DNA of 64,000 nt from positions 72,449 to 136,448 of the forward strand of contig CADCVW010000095.1 in NCBI GenBank assembly GCA_902806235.1, read 5' to 3'. The stretch is from an uncultured Sphingomonadaceae bacterium (GTDB lineage: Bacteria > Pseudomonadota > Alphaproteobacteria > Sphingomonadales > Sphingomonadaceae). Of this stretch, positions 18,200 through 27,621 are shown in pieces (within the stretch, counting starts at the first letter, position 1; each line of letters opens with the position of its first letter). The notes under the pieces were generated by a model that searched no databases, was not told where the DNA came from, and saw only the letters and a program-made list of their open reading frames with translations. The position numbers and the translations under genes are program-made.

Positions 18200-19000
18200 T
18201 TACCCGAACAGGATGTCGGCCGCCCGGTTCCACATCGCCGGGCTCGCCGCCGCGATCAGCCCGCGCCGCTCATCGCCGACGCGGTAGGGCGTCCCGTCCG
18301 GGCGCGCAACGCGACCGCCGGCCTCTTCGACGAACAGCGCGCCAGCGGCGTGATCCCAGGGCAGCGCGCGCTCGAACAGCGCGGCGTCGTTCGCGCCGAG
18401 CACGACCCGCGGGTATTGCTCGGCGGCGCAGTTCGGCACGTCGACGGGCCGGAGCCGCCCGTGGCTGCGCTCCGCGACGTCCGCGCGGCGTTCGGCGTTG
18501 AGGTAGCGCGCGCCCAGAGCGGCGAGTGGAAGGGGGGAGCCCGTCTCCCGCGCGAAGACGCGCTTGCCGTCGACGTAGGCGCCCTGGCCGCGCATCGCTT
18601 GGCATAGCCGCCGGCGCAGCGGATCGTAGATCCACCCCGCCGCGGGCGCGCCGTCCTCGACCAGCGCGATCATCAACCCGAAGGGCGCGCGGCCCGCGGC
18701 GAAGTTGCCGGTGCCGTCGATCGGGTCGATTAGCCACAGGAGGCCCGCGCCCGCGCCCGCGAGCAGGGAAGGATCGGCGGCGACCGCCTCCTCGCCGATC
18801 ACCCGCGCGCCGGCGAGCAGCGGTTCCAGCCCCGCGCGCAGCCGCTCCTCCGCCTCGCGGTCGGCGATCGTCACGAGGTCGCCCGGCGCCTTTTCCTCGA
18901 CCTCGCCCGCGGCGAGCGCGCCGAAGCGCGGCAGCACCACCGTCGCCGCGACCTCGCGTAGCAGCGCGGCGACCTGCACGTGGACGGGGTGCGGCTTCAA
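18200..19000 (-). CDS. Inositol monophosphatase-family phosphatase
   Basis: A 266-residue Mg-dependent phosphatase of the IMPase/SuhB/CysQ/HisN superfamily. The metal motif DPIDGTGNFAAGRAPFG begins at D92, an upstream EEAVAAD supplies the conserved glutamate region, and WDHAAGALFVEEAGG is the second metal motif. Substrate could be inositol phosphate, 3'-phosphoadenosine phosphate or histidinol phosphate; the sequence alone does not decide. The ORF track fuses it to a frame running through argJ. The likely start is a TTG overlapping the argJ stop (TTGA), giving MKPHPVHVQVAALLREV; a GTG 21 nt downstream is the alternative. It forms a two-gene operon with argJ. Confidence 0.85.
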   Translation of the reverse strand: MKPHPVHVQVAALLREVAATVVLPRFGALAAGEVEEKAPGDLVTIADREAEERLRAGLEPLLAGARVIGEEAVAADPSLLAGAGAGLLWLIDPIDGTGNFAAGRAPFGLMIALVEDGAPAAGWIYDPLRRRLCQAMRGQGAYVDGKRVFARETGSPLPLAALGARYLNAERRADVAERSHGRLRPVDVPNCAAEQYPRVVLGANDAALFERALPWDHAAGALFVEEAGGRVARPDGTPYRVGDERRGLIAAASPAMWNRAADILFG

Positions 19001-20220
19001 CTCCGGTAATCCGCGTTTATCGAAATGTAGCCGTGCGTCAGGTCGCACGTCCAAACGGTCGCACGGCCGTCGCCTAAACCTAAGTCTACGCCGATCTCGA
19101 CCTCGCGGCCGCGCAGGTGCTCGGCCACCGGCGCCTCGTCGTAACCCGCGACGATCTCGCCGTCGCGCGCGACGACCGTGGTCCCGAAGCGGATGCTCAG
19201 CCGGTCGCGGTCGGCGGGCTCGCCGGCCTTGCCGACCGCCATCACCACCCGGCCCCAGTTCGCGTCCTCGCCCGCCACCGCGGTCTTCACCAGCGGCGAG
19301 TTGGCGATCGCCAGCGCGACCCGGCGCGCGCTGGCGTCGCTCGCCGCGCCGGCGACGTCCACCCGGATGAACTTGCTCGCGCCCTCGCCGTCGCGCACTA
19401 CCGCCTGCGCGAGCCGCAGGCAGACGTCGGCCAGCGCCGCCACGAAGGCGTCCGCGCCCGGGCTGTCCGCCGCGCGCATCGGCGCATTCCCCGCCGCGCC
19501 GCTGGCGAACGCGAGCACAGTGTCGGAGGTGGAGGTGTCGCCGTCCACCGTGATGCAGGAGAAGCTTCGCGCGTTGGCCCGCCGTAGGCACTCCTGCAGG
19601 AAGCCCGGCGCGACCGCCGCGTCCGTGAAAATAAAGCCGAGCATGGTCGCCATGTCGGGCGCGATCATGCCCGAGCCCTTGACCACGCCGACCAGCGTGA
19701 CGGTTCGCCCGTCTACCACCGCGCGGGCGACCGCGCCCTTCGGGAAGGTGTCGGTCGTGCCGATCGCGCGCGCCGCGGCCTCCCAGCCAGCCGGCGCGGC
19801 GGCGAGCGCCGCGGCGAGGCCCGCTTTGGCCTTGTCGATCGGCAGCGGCACGCCGATCACTCCGGTGGAGGAGACGAAGACCTCGTCGGGCCCGCAGCCC
19901 AGCGCCGCCGAAACGCGCGCGACGATCGCCTCCACCGCCGCCCGGCCGCGCGCGCCGGTGAAGGCGTTGCTGTTGCCCGCGTTGACCACCAGGGCGCGCG
20001 CCCGGCCGCCCGGCAGGGCGGCGCGGCACCAATCCACCTCCGGGGAAGGGCAGGCGTTGCGCGTGAGCACGCCGGCCGCCGTCGTGCCTTCCGCCAGCGT
20101 TACCAGTAGCAAGTCGTCGCGCGCCCAATCCCTGTAGCCCGCCCGTGCCGTCCGCACCTCCGCGCCCGCCACCGGCGGCAGCTCGGGAAAGGGCAGCGCG
20201 AGCGGGGAGGGCGACGTCAT
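18997..20220 (-). CDS. argJ: Bifunctional ornithine acetyltransferase / N-acetylglutamate synthase
   Basis: A 407-residue ArgJ that transfers the acetyl group from N-acetylornithine to glutamate, and may also use acetyl-CoA, in the cyclic arginine pathway. The precursor self-cleaves before the nucleophilic threonine in KGSGMIAPDMATMLGF (T192), as in all ArgJ proteins, producing alpha and beta chains. NAGNSNAFTGARG and SSTGVIGVPLP are further family blocks, and the end GYISINADYRS is typical. The ATG start gives MTSPSPLALPFPELPPVAGAEV. It diverges from secA, with about 116 bp between the start codons. Confidence 0.96.
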   Translation of the reverse strand: MTSPSPLALPFPELPPVAGAEVRTARAGYRDWARDDLLLVTLAEGTTAAGVLTRNACPSPEVDWCRAALPGGRARALVVNAGNSNAFTGARGRAAVEAIVARVSAALGCGPDEVFVSSTGVIGVPLPIDKAKAGLAAALAAAPAGWEAAARAIGTTDTFPKGAVARAVVDGRTVTLVGVVKGSGMIAPDMATMLGFIFTDAAVAPGFLQECLRRANARSFSCITVDGDTSTSDTVLAFASGAAGNAPMRAADSPGADAFVAALADVCLRLAQAVVRDGEGASKFIRVDVAGAASDASARRVALAIANSPLVKTAVAGEDANWGRVVMAVGKAGEPADRDRLSIRFGTTVVARDGEIVAGYDEAPVAEHLRGREVEIGVDLGLGDGRATVWTCDLTHGYISINADYRS

Positions 20221-20336
20221 GGCCGCGCTGGTAGCGGCGCGGGCCGGCCCGTCAATTGACGCTTAAGGACCCCCCGCTTATCTCCGGGGCACATTTCGCC
20301 CCGCACGGCGGGCGCGCGCCCTTTCGAGGAACCATC

Positions 20337-23078
20337 ATGATCGCCGGTTTCGCCAAAGCCATCTTCGGCTCCGCCAACGACCGTTACGTGGCGAAGCTGC
20401 GCAAGACGGTCGACGGCATCAACGCTTTTGAACCCGCGATCTCCGCGATGAGCGACGAGGAGCTGCAGGGGCAGACGCAGCGGTTCCGCGAGCGGCTGGC
20501 CGCGGCCGAGACGCTCGACGCGATCCTTCCCGAAGCCTTCGCCACCGTGCGCGAGGCCGCCAAGCGCGTGCTCGGCCAACGGCATTACGACGTGCAGATG
20601 GTCGGCGGCATAGTGCTCCACCGCGGCGAGATCGCCGAGATGCGGACGGGCGAGGGCAAGACGCTAGTGGCGACGCTCGCCACCTACCTTAACGCGCTGC
20701 CGGGCGAGGGCGTCCACGTCGTCACCGTCAACGACTACCTCGCGCGGCGCGACGCGGAGTGGATGGGGCGGGTGTACGGCTTCCTCGGCCTCACTGTCGG
20801 CGTGATCGTGCCCAACCTCCCCGACGAGGAGCGGCGCGCGGCCTACGCCGCCGACATCACCTACGGCACGAATAACGAATTCGGTTTCGACTACCTCCGC
20901 GACAACATGAAGTACGACCGCGGCCAGATGGTGCAGCGGCCGTTCAACCACGCCATCGTCGACGAGGTTGACTCCATCCTGATCGACGAAGCTCGCACCC
21001 CGCTGATTATCTCGGGCCCGACGGAGGACCGGTCGGAACTGTACGTCGCGCTCGACGGCGTGGTGAAGCAGCTCGCGGCGTCGCTCTACGAAGTCGACGA
21101 GAAGCAGAAGACGGTGGTGCTGACGGAAGACGGGACCGAGCAGGTAGAGCGCATCCTGGAGGACGCCGGGCTGCTCCAAGGCTCCAATCTCTACGATTTC
21201 GAGAACACGCAGGTGGTACACCACCTGAACCAGGCGCTGCGCGCCAACGTGATCTTCAAAGCCGACACCGACTACATCGTCAAGGGCGGCAAGGTCATCA
21301 TCATCGACGAGTTCACCGGCCGCATGATGGACGGGCGGCGCTGGTCAGACGGGCTGCACCAAGCGGTGGAGGCCAAGGAAGGCGTGAAGATCGAGCCGGA
21401 GAACCAGACGCTCGCCTCCATTACCTTCCAGAACTACTTCCGCCTCTACCCCAAGCTGTCGGGTATGACGGGCACGGCGGCGACCGAAGCGCCCGAGTTC
21501 TTCGACATCTATAAGATGAACGTCGTCACCATCCCGACCAACCTGCCCGTGCGGCGCGAGGACGAGGACGACGAGTTCTACAAGAACCAGCCCGACAAGT
21601 TCGCCGCGATCACCAAGGCGATCAAGGAAAAGGCGGACAAGGGTCAGCCGGTGCTCGTCGGCACCGTGTCAATCGAGAAGTCGGAGCTCCTGTCCGAATA
21701 TCTCGCCAAGGAAGGCGTGCGCCATGAGGTGCTGAATGCGCGCTATCACGAGCAGGAAGCGCACATCGTGGCGCAGGCCGGCCGGCTCGGCGCGGTAACC
21801 ATCGCGACCAACATGGCCGGGCGGGGCACTGATATTCAGCTGGGCGGCAACCTCGACTTCCGCGTGGCGGACGAGCTTGCGGACCTGGCCGAAGGTCCCG
21901 AGCGCGACGCCGCCGTGGAGCGGATCCGGGCGGAGATTGCGGCGGAAAAGGAGCGCGTGCGCGAGGCGGGTGGGCTGTTCGTGCTCGGCACGGAGCGACA
22001 CGAGAGCCGGCGCATCGACAACCAGCTGCGCGGCCGCTCGGGGCGGCAGGGCGATCCGGGCCTGAGCCGCTTTTACCTGTCGCTCGACGACGACCTGCTG
22101 CGCATCTTCGGCCCGCAGACGATGTTCGCGCGGATGCTCAACAAGAATCTTGAGGACGGCGAGGCGATCGTCTCCCCCTGGATCTCCAAGGCGATCGAGA
22201 CCGCTCAGAAGAAGGTCGAGGCGCGCAACTACGACATCCGCAAGCAGGTCGTCGAATACGACGACGTGATGAACGACCAGCGCAAGGTGATTTACGAACA
22301 GCGCGAGGACATCATGGACGCCGACACGGTCGGCGACGTGGTGGAGGATATGCGCGCGGAGACAGTGAACGCGATCGTCGCTGAGAGCTGCCCGCCCGGG
22401 ACGTACCCCGAGCAATGGGACGTCGAACGGCTGAAGGCGCGCGCCGCCGACGTGCTCGGGCTGGAGCCGCCGATCGATGACTGGCTGAAGGAGGACGCGA
22501 TCGACCCAGAGTTGCTGATCGAGCGGCTCGGGGCGGAGGCCGCGGCACTGGTGGAAGGCAAGGCCGCCGAGCTGGCGCCCGACACCTGGGTCCAGGTCGA
22601 GAAGTCGATCCTGCTCCAGTCGCTCGACCACCGCTGGAAGGAGCATCTGGCGATGCTCGACGCGTTGCGCCAGGTGGTCCACCTCCGCGCCTACGCGCAG
22701 AAGAAACCGATCGACGAATATAAGCACGAGGCGTTCGGCCAGTTCGAGCGCATGCTCGCCGACATCCGCGAGGACGTCACCCGCATCCTGGCGCAGGCGC
22801 AGTTCGGCGGCGCTGCGGAGCAGCCCGTGATCTTCGACGAGCCCGTTGACATGCCCGACTTCCCGAGCTTCGTGACGAGCCACCTCGACCCACTAACCGG
22901 CACCGACGACACCTACGACGTCGACGGCGAAACGGGCGTGATCACCACGCGCATCCCCTCGCTCGCCGCCGCGCTGCCGCAAATGCCGGCCGGGGTGGAG
23001 GAGCCGCGCATCGGCCGCAACGCGCCATGCCCGTGCGGGTCGGGGCAGAAGTACAAGCACTGCCACGGGGCGGTGTAG
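20337..23078 (+). CDS. secA: Preprotein translocase ATPase SecA
   Basis: The 913-residue SecA motor that drives unfolded preproteins through SecYEG. The Walker A motif MRTGEGKT has K108, the same number as in E. coli, with [15 protein letters not shown] as Walker [15 protein letters not shown] and [11 protein letters not shown] as later helicase motifs, and a C-terminal zinc-binding SecB/ribosome-interaction tail, [20 protein letters not shown]. The start is the ATG after GAGGAACC ([18 protein letters not shown]); the ORF-track start 81 nt earlier reads through the leader. It is a single gene, divergent from argJ and convergent with wrbA. Confidence 0.98.
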   Translation: MIAGFAKAIFGSANDRYVAKLRKTVDGINAFEPAISAMSDEELQGQTQRFRERLAAAETLDAILPEAFATVREAAKRVLGQRHYDVQMVGGIVLHRGEIAEMRTGEGKTLVATLATYLNALPGEGVHVVTVNDYLARRDAEWMGRVYGFLGLTVGVIVPNLPDEERRAAYAADITYGTNNEFGFDYLRDNMKYDRGQMVQRPFNHAIVDEVDSILIDEARTPLIISGPTEDRSELYVALDGVVKQLAASLYEVDEKQKTVVLTEDGTEQVERILEDAGLLQGSNLYDFENTQVVHHLNQALRANVIFKADTDYIVKGGKVIIIDEFTGRMMDGRRWSDGLHQAVEAKEGVKIEPENQTLASITFQNYFRLYPKLSGMTGTAATEAPEFFDIYKMNVVTIPTNLPVRREDEDDEFYKNQPDKFAAITKAIKEKADKGQPVLVGTVSIEKSELLSEYLAKEGVRHEVLNARYHEQEAHIVAQAGRLGAVTIATNMAGRGTDIQLGGNLDFRVADELADLAEGPERDAAVERIRAEIAAEKERVREAGGLFVLGTERHESRRIDNQLRGRSGRQGDPGLSRFYLSLDDDLLRIFGPQTMFARMLNKNLEDGEAIVSPWISKAIETAQKKVEARNYDIRKQVVEYDDVMNDQRKVIYEQREDIMDADTVGDVVEDMRAETVNAIVAESCPPGTYPEQWDVERLKARAADVLGLEPPIDDWLKEDAIDPELLIERLGAEAAALVEGKAAELAPDTWVQVEKSILLQSLDHRWKEHLAMLDALRQVVHLRAYAQKKPIDEYKHEAFGQFERMLADIREDVTRILAQAQFGGAAEQPVIFDEPVDMPDFPSFVTSHLDPLTGTDDTYDVDGETGVITTRIPSLAAALPQMPAGVEEPRIGRNAPCPCGSGQKYKHCHGAV

Positions 23079-23143
23079 GACGGAGGAAGCGCCGGTGCGA
23101 GGATGAGGCCGTCGCCCAGCGGACGCTGGGGGCGTTGCCGACC

Positions 23144-23185
23144 CGGACTGCCGCCCCGCGACGGCGGTAGCGGGGCGGTGGTCCG
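23144..23185. terminator. Long GC-rich hairpin between convergent secA and wrbA
   Basis: An inverted repeat with a stem of about 15 bp (core CCGCCCCG / CGGGGCGG, extended by further pairs including two GU) and a 12-nt loop sits in the 164-bp convergent gap. A second hairpin, CCCAGC-ggac-GCTGGG, lies at 23115-23130. Together they are well placed to act as a bidirectional terminator, although no T-tract is present. Confidence 0.5.
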
Positions 23186-23242
23186 CGAGAGCGGTGCCAG
23201 CTTCCGCCGGGACGACGACTCGACGACGCTGGACCGGCGGTC

Positions 23243-23842
23243 TTAGCTGGCCAGCTTCGCCGCCACCTCCGCCACGCGCCGGCCTTGGTAGCGCGCGCCG
23301 TCCAGCTCGTTCGCGCTCGGCATCCGCTCGCCCTTGCCGCCAGCGATGGTGGTCGCGCCGTAGGGGCTGCCGCCGGTCACTTCGTCCAGCCGGTTCTGAC
23401 CTTGGAAGCTGTACGGCAAGCCGACGATCACCATGCCCTGGTGAAGCAGGTTGGTGATGATGGCGAACAAGGTCGTCTCCTGCCCGCCGTGCTGGGTCGC
23501 GGTGCAGGCGAAGGCCGCGCCGACTTTGCCCTGGAGCGCTTGGCTCGCCCACAGGCCACCCGTCTGGTCCCAGAAGTTCGCCATCTGCGAGGTCATCCGG
23601 CCGTAGCGCGTGCCGGTGCCAACGATGATTGCGTCGTAGGTGGGCAGCTCCTCGACCGTCGCGATCGGGGCCGGCTGATCGAGCTTATAGTGCGACTTCC
23701 GCGCCACTTCCTCCGGCACGAGTTCGGGGACGCGGCGGATCGCCACCTCCGCGCCGGCCGAGCGCGCGCCGTCGGCGACGGCCCCGGCCATTGTCTCGGT
23801 GTGACCGTAGGAGGAATAGTAGAGGACGAGGACCTTGGGCAT
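23243..23842 (-). CDS. wrbA: NAD(P)H:quinone oxidoreductase WrbA
   Basis: A 199-residue flavodoxin-fold FMN protein of the WrbA type, which reduces quinones by two electrons and limits redox cycling. The FMN phosphate loop is [12 protein letters not shown] near residues 8-19, followed by [15 protein letters not shown] and [14 protein letters not shown], all characteristic of WrbA, and [14 protein letters not shown] near the C-terminus. The length matches the family. It is a single gene convergent with secA, and it marks the left border of the low-GC accessory stretch. Confidence 0.96.
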   Translation of the reverse strand: MPKVLVLYYSSYGHTETMAGAVADGARSAGAEVAIRRVPELVPEEVARKSHYKLDQPAPIATVEELPTYDAIIVGTGTRYGRMTSQMANFWDQTGGLWASQALQGKVGAAFACTATQHGGQETTLFAIITNLLHQGMVIVGLPYSFQGQNRLDEVTGGSPYGATTIAGGKGERMPSANELDGARYQGRRVAEVAAKLAS

Positions 23843-24366
23843 GCGCGCGCTCCCGCTAGGGTGAGCGGCGGGAAGCCCCGACGGCCCATCCTTGTTCCGT
23901 AGGATAGACAGCCTGTTTAGCTATAAAGCAGCGAAGTTGAGCTCGGCCAGAATTGCCTTAACGTTTGAAGATGGCTCGGGTACCATACTGCTGCCATGGA
24001 CAGGCGAGGGTGCCTTCCCTCATGCGATCGACGACTGGAAGATCTATATCCCGGCCCTACGCTCTTGCAGACGGCTCGAAGTGGTCGAAGAGTTTACAGG
24101 TTAGTTAATCTCTTGTCTCAAGCTGCGTCGCAGTCCTGAGTAACTGCCTCAAGAATAGCAGCGAGTCCGTCCGGCTGCTCAAAGCAGAGCTCTCAGCGGA
24201 CGACCGCTCCGCGAATGTCTGCTTTGAGTTGATAGCGGACCCGCGACGCCGTCGCCCGCTATGCGTGGGGGGTGAACGTTGGGCAGCTCGTCCGCAAGAC
24301 TGAACAGCTGATTGCGTTTCAGGTCCGAAAAGAGCACCGTCACTACTTGGGATCGGGAGGAAACTC
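23843..24366. other. Gap with no convincing gene (possible 70-aa ORF at 23892-24104)
   Basis: This 524-bp stretch is less GC-rich than its left neighbour. The only candidate is a TTG-started 70-codon plus-strand ORF ([16 protein letters not shown], ending RRLEVVEEFTG) without a clear Shine-Dalgarno; I do not recognise it and give it low weight. The right part holds a degenerate dispersed repeat (24214-24240). Confidence 0.3.
24214..24240. repeat. Degenerate dispersed repeat, GTCCGCTTT...AAAGCGGAC family (copy A)
   Basis: AATGTCTGCTTTGAGTTGATAGCGGAC resembles the copies at 24801-24830 and 27419-27447. All share a TCCGCTttgggttggaaAGCGGAC-like partial palindrome and occur only in the accessory stretch. 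Confidence 0.45.
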
Positions 24367-24795
24367 ATGGCGACCGTAATGCCCGCATCGCATCCGACGT
24401 GGTTCCGCATCGCCGCGATCGCCGCGATCGTCTGGAACGTCTTCGGCGTAATCATGTACCTGCATTCGGTTGGGGTGTTCGGTGACCCGACGGCAGGACT
24501 CAGCGAGCCCGAACGTGCGGCAGCCGCGTCGGTCCCAGGCTGGATCACCGGTGCGTTCGCAATCGGCACCTTTGCGGGCTTGCTTGGGAGCGTCGGCCTC
24601 CTTCTTCGGAGCCTTTGGGCTCAGCCGGTCCTGTTCGTCTCGACCGTGATGCTGCTGGTCCTGGAAGGCTGGATCGTATTCTTGAGCGGTGCTCTGGAAG
24701 TGTTCGGGCTCGCAGTACCCCTGATGGTGAGCATCGGTGCAATCCTGCTTGCCTGGTTGGCGACGCACGCGCGACGGCACGGCTGGCTCTCGTAG
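24367..24795 (+). CDS. Small four-helix integral membrane protein of unknown function
   Basis: A 142-residue hydrophobic protein with a strong Shine-Dalgarno (GGGAGGAAACTC before ATG), which supports it as a real gene. Four transmembrane segments can be seen at about 12-33 (WFRIAAIAAIVWNVFGVIMYL), 57-80, 83-106 and 110-132, with a short charged tail (THARRHGWLS). No catalytic motif is visible and I do not recognise a named family. It is isolated on the plus strand in the accessory stretch, with degenerate repeats on both sides. Confidence 0.75.
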   Translation: MATVMPASHPTWFRIAAIAAIVWNVFGVIMYLHSVGVFGDPTAGLSEPERAAAASVPGWITGAFAIGTFAGLLGSVGLLLRSLWAQPVLFVSTVMLLVLEGWIVFLSGALEVFGLAVPLMVSIGAILLAWLATHARRHGWLS

Positions 24796-24800
24796 TGTTG

Positions 24801-24830
24801 AACGTTCGCTTGGGTTGGAAAGCGGACCTT
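24801..24830. repeat. Degenerate dispersed repeat, GTCCGCTTT...AAAGCGGAC family (copy B)
   Basis: AACGTTCGCTTGGGTTGGAAAGCGGACCTT begins a few bases after the membrane-protein stop and shares its core with copies A and C. The rest of the gap to 25028 holds nothing I recognise. Confidence 0.5.
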
Positions 24831-25028
24831 CAGATTTTAACGAGCAGGGCCAACGGAACGCGTATCGCTGGCCTCGAACGCTCGTTACGGCACGTACGAC
24901 GGTGTTGAGGCTGGGAGCCTAGCGCGGGAGAACGAATATCGTCTTAGAGTTCTATAAATCAATGGTTCTGGTGGAACAGACTCGCCGACTATTGTCGCGT
25001 AGCGAACAGATCTGCAAGGAGAACGAGT

Positions 25029-25205
25029 ATGAACGCAGACGAAGACGAGAGCACTTCTGAACGAGGTGAACTGCACTTTCTGGCGGCCCTAACCGACGAG
25101 TTGATGCGTGTGTTGCTGACTTCAGGCGTCCTCACTCGGGCGCAACTTAACGAGATCGAAGCTGCCGTCGCGAAGCGGACCGGAACTGCTCCAAGACCTT
25201 GGTGA
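25029..25205 (+). CDS. 58-residue protein of unknown function (below ORF-track length)
   Basis: The ATG is preceded by an excellent Shine-Dalgarno (AAGGAGAACGAGT then ATG). It opens an acidic 58-residue reading frame, MNADEDESTSERGE, continuing as LHFLAALTDELMRVLLTSGVLTRAQLNEIEAAVAKRTG and ending TAPRPW. Two amphipathic helices (about 16-30 and 36-50) with a helix-turn-helix-like break at SGVLTRAQL are plausible. The ribosome site, helical character and balanced composition argue for a real small gene. Function is unknown; no partner gene is adjacent. Confidence 0.7.
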   Translation: MNADEDESTSERGELHFLAALTDELMRVLLTSGVLTRAQLNEIEAAVAKRTGTAPRPW

Positions 25206-25444
25206 AGTAAACGGTCAAAAGCGAGCCAAGCCACGACGCTGCATTCAGTGAACACTAAGCCCTGACCAGCCGGGCCGGGAACTCTTCCTACTCGCCCTGC
25301 TGAAGCCCGGCGACCCCTCCTCGGGAGCATCTGCGGCATCGCCGGTTGCCGCCCGCCCCTATTAACCTTTACTGAGCCCAAGAGTCCTATCGTCTGTCAC
25401 CATGCGGATGAAGAAGACACCCGCAAAGAACTTACACACTCTGT

Positions 25445-25885
25445 TCACGGGACTGTTCTCTGGTTGCATGGATCGAACTGCTCCCGAGGTAGGTAGCCGC
25501 AGTACCACGCGTCCAATGCGCCTATTCTGATCGCAATGCTCCGCCAGCGGATTCCCTTCTTACGCAGCAACGCTGTTGTGGTCAGACCATCCATGTACTC
25601 CCATTCTGCCTTAAAGAAAGAACGACCAATTATGCGCCTGCCACCCGGTCGTTGTGGCTCAATTTGAACAAATGCCCACCCATCACGACCGTGCAGGTCA
25701 GTGACCACAAATTTGACCGGGGGCGTCAGCTTCTTCTCCAAGGGCTGCCGCAACAGGTTGAGAATGGCTGCCCTGTCAGCTTGGCTGGTTGGAGTGCGGG
25801 TTTCCGCCTGTGCTGACACGCTGGCAACAGCTAGGATGAGGGCTAAAGACGACTTGGGTCGGCTCGTTCGTACACGACCCTTCAT
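25445..25885 (-). CDS. Secreted or periplasmic protein of unknown function
   Basis: The reverse strand encodes 146 residues from an ATG with a very good Shine-Dalgarno (AAAGGAGCGCA then ATG); the ORF-track start 33 nt upstream is less likely. MKGRVRTSRPKSSLALILAVASVSAQAE is a typical signal peptide with a probable cleavage after AQA. The mature part begins with a helical segment (ADRAAILNLLRQPLEKKL), then a beta-rich section (VKFVVTDLHGRDGWAFVQIEPQRPGG) and a C-terminal part holding two cysteines (WYCGYL, FDPCNQ) that could form a disulfide. I do not recognise a named family. About 240 bp before it (25206-25444) carry no gene. Confidence 0.7.
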   Translation of the reverse strand: MKGRVRTSRPKSSLALILAVASVSAQAETRTPTSQADRAAILNLLRQPLEKKLTPPVKFVVTDLHGRDGWAFVQIEPQRPGGRRIIGRSFFKAEWEYMDGLTTTALLRKKGIRWRSIAIRIGALDAWYCGYLPREQFDPCNQRTVP

Positions 25886-25951
25886 TGCGCTCCTTTCAGC
25901 ACGAGGAACACTCGCCATCGCTAGCTCGATCCTGGCATATTCGCCTGGCGA

Positions 25952-26763
25952 TCAGTCCTTGGTGATAAGCACCTTAAGGTAGGTGGCAGGAATCTCGGTC
26001 CGATCGGGACCACCACGGTTCTGGGAGGTAAAAAGGTCAACGAGCTCGGCTTGTAGGTCAGCTTCGCGCCCTTCCGGCGCTGCTGCTTCAAACGCGTTCG
26101 TCGTGGGACCGTAGTAATTTCGAAAGGTAGCGAGGAACTCGGAGGAGGGACGCGCATCGCGGAAGACATAAGTAGCGCGCTCACAAGCAATCCTACCCGG
26201 CGGCACGCCAGCGGCGCCGAAACGCTCTCGCACGTTCTCTTCGACGCCCCAAGTGATGGGGCTCACAAACCCTTCAGGCTGCGGGGCCATATAGCTAGCG
26301 CTGATTCTGAGCACCTGAGCCACCAAGGTTTGATCGCCAGGGATCCAGTTCCCCATCACGATGCGTCCACGAGCTTGCGTGACCCGAACCATCTCACGGG
26401 CGACGTCGAATGGTCGCGGCGCGAACATCGCGCCAAACATGCTGATAACTAGATTGAAGCGGCCATCAACGAGCTGTTCGAGGTTACAAGCCTCGCCTTC
26501 CACAAACCTCAGGTTCGCCAACTTGGCTTCAGAAGCCCGTCTGTTACCCGCCGCCACAAAATTGGAAGCGATATCAACTCCGATGACGTTCGCACCTCGG
26601 GAGGCCGCCGGCACTGCGGTAGTGCCGTCTCCGCATCCAAGGTCAAGTACAGTCATCCCGGGCACGACGCCGAGAGTATCTTCAGCTCTTCGCCGCTCTC
26701 GCGCATCGTTCGCGCGAGTTGAGTGAAATCGCCTTTCTCCCACAAAGCTTTGTTTGCGTTCAC
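25952..26763 (-). pseudogene. SAM-dependent methyltransferase, frameshifted near the N-terminus
   Basis: A class I methyltransferase reading frame is broken. From a GTG with a strong Shine-Dalgarno (GGAGG, 8 nt spacing) frame one reads VNANKALWEKGDFTQLARTMRESGEELKIL and then hits a stop. The rest continues in another frame from LGVVPGMTVLDLGCGDGTT to the end (YLKVLITKD). The join lies at GAGAG, 26672-26676, read as CTCTC on the coding strand. Removing one TC unit restores EELKILGVVPGMTVLDL, which suits this family. The body has SAM motif I (DLGCGDGTT), GVDIASNFVAAGNRRA, FGAMFAPRPFDVAREMVRV and the WIPGD block. A (TC) slippage mutation or a sequencing error are both possible. The ORF-track start (MGERRFHST) is an out-of-frame artefact. 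Confidence 0.75.
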
Positions 26764-27052
26764 GGCGAGCACCTCCAGAGGCAGCAAGTCACACGCTAGC
26801 ACTGAACGCAGATGAATTCAGCCAAGCTGCTTACGGATCATTCCGCTGCTCTGGGCAAGGTGGGTCTTGTAGACAACGTTGATCGACTCGGGTGGTAAGC
26901 TGGAAAAGTAGCTGCATGCCGCTCTCCGCAGGGTCACGCCCCAGACGTTCTCGTATGTTTAGCTCATGAAGGGGCTACCGGCGCTTGTGTCGCTAACGGC
27001 ACGGCTGCGAGGGCCGATACTGTAAGGGTTCGCTTCATAGCCCCATCGCACG

Positions 27053-27253
27053 ATGTAGGCCCTCCGCCACTTGTCCGAGCTCGTTGCCAAGGGCGGGTGC
27101 GTTCATGCCGAGTGTCGGTGCGGACGGGTTGCGCTGTTCGTCACACGCGAGTTGCTGGCGCTCCTCACTCGGGAGGGCTGGACGGCTAACTGGCCCGGCT
27201 TCGCTTGAAAGCTGCGCTACACGGAGTGCGGTGCACGCAGCCCGCGCGTATAA
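27053..27253 (+). pseudogene. Remnant of a small cysteine-motif protein with two in-frame stops
   Basis: One frame reads ATG-TAG, then ALRHLSELVAKGGCVHAECRCG, RVALFVTRELLALLTREGWTANWPGFA, then TGA, then KLRYTECGARSPRV and TAA. The layout of a CxC or CxxC pair near the start, a helical middle and a final LRCxxCGARxPRV-like segment resembles small alphaproteobacterial Cys-motif proteins. Here the first cysteine of the last motif is a tyrosine, codon 2 is TAG and a TGA interrupts the middle. Continuity of protein-like sequence on both sides of the TGA is the main evidence. I read it as a decayed gene; the family link is from memory and unverified. Confidence 0.5.
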
Positions 27254-27418
27254 TGGAAGGTGGACGGTTTAGCGCCTACCCCTACACCCTATGCCGACAC
27301 CGCGTGTGCACGGGTGCCCGCACCCATGGGCGTGAATCAGGCCGCTTGGGCGCGGGCCAGCGATGACCGGGATCGGAAACGATTGATCCGGCAGGCAAGG
27401 GGCTAAGCAGATTGCGCA

Positions 27419-27447
27419 AACGTCCGCTCTGGGTGGAAAGCGGGCGT
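27419..27447. repeat. Degenerate dispersed repeat, GTCCGCTTT...AAAGCGGAC family (copy C)
   Basis: AACGTCCGCTCTGGGTGGAAAGCGGGCGT is the best preserved of the three copies. It forms an imperfect palindrome of the type CCGCT...AGCGG. Confidence 0.5.
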
Positions 27448-27621
27448 AAGCAACTCTGGAGGAGCTAGCTATCACTTGCGAAGCGGCCAGCACCAGCTGC
27501 GTTCGCGTCGCAGCTTGGTGCTCGACCAGCGGCATGGACCGGAGCTGCGCCGTCATGCGCAGCGGTCACGCTATCAGATGCGACACGAGTAGGCCGCTGC
27601 CGCTGGAGCGCTTGTTCTCAG

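Larger units (their letters stand above)
26764..27621. other. 858-bp stretch without an intact gene
   Basis: Between the broken methyltransferase and mucR no frame shows both a ribosome site and protein-like sequence of useful length. The stretch contains the remnant of a small Cys-motif gene (27053-27253) and one copy of the GTCCGCTTT repeat (27419-27447). ORF-track entries at 27084-27272 and 27269-27556 look spurious. Confidence 0.6.

Noticed and set aside
24960-25000. Possible EcfG-type promoter before the 58-residue gene
   Set aside because: GGAAC is present, but no CGTT follows at 16-17 nt spacing.
27269-27556. 95-aa minus-strand ORF
   Set aside because: It reads through the dispersed GTCCGCTTT repeat and has no ribosome site. 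Such ORFs arise wherever the repeat occurs.
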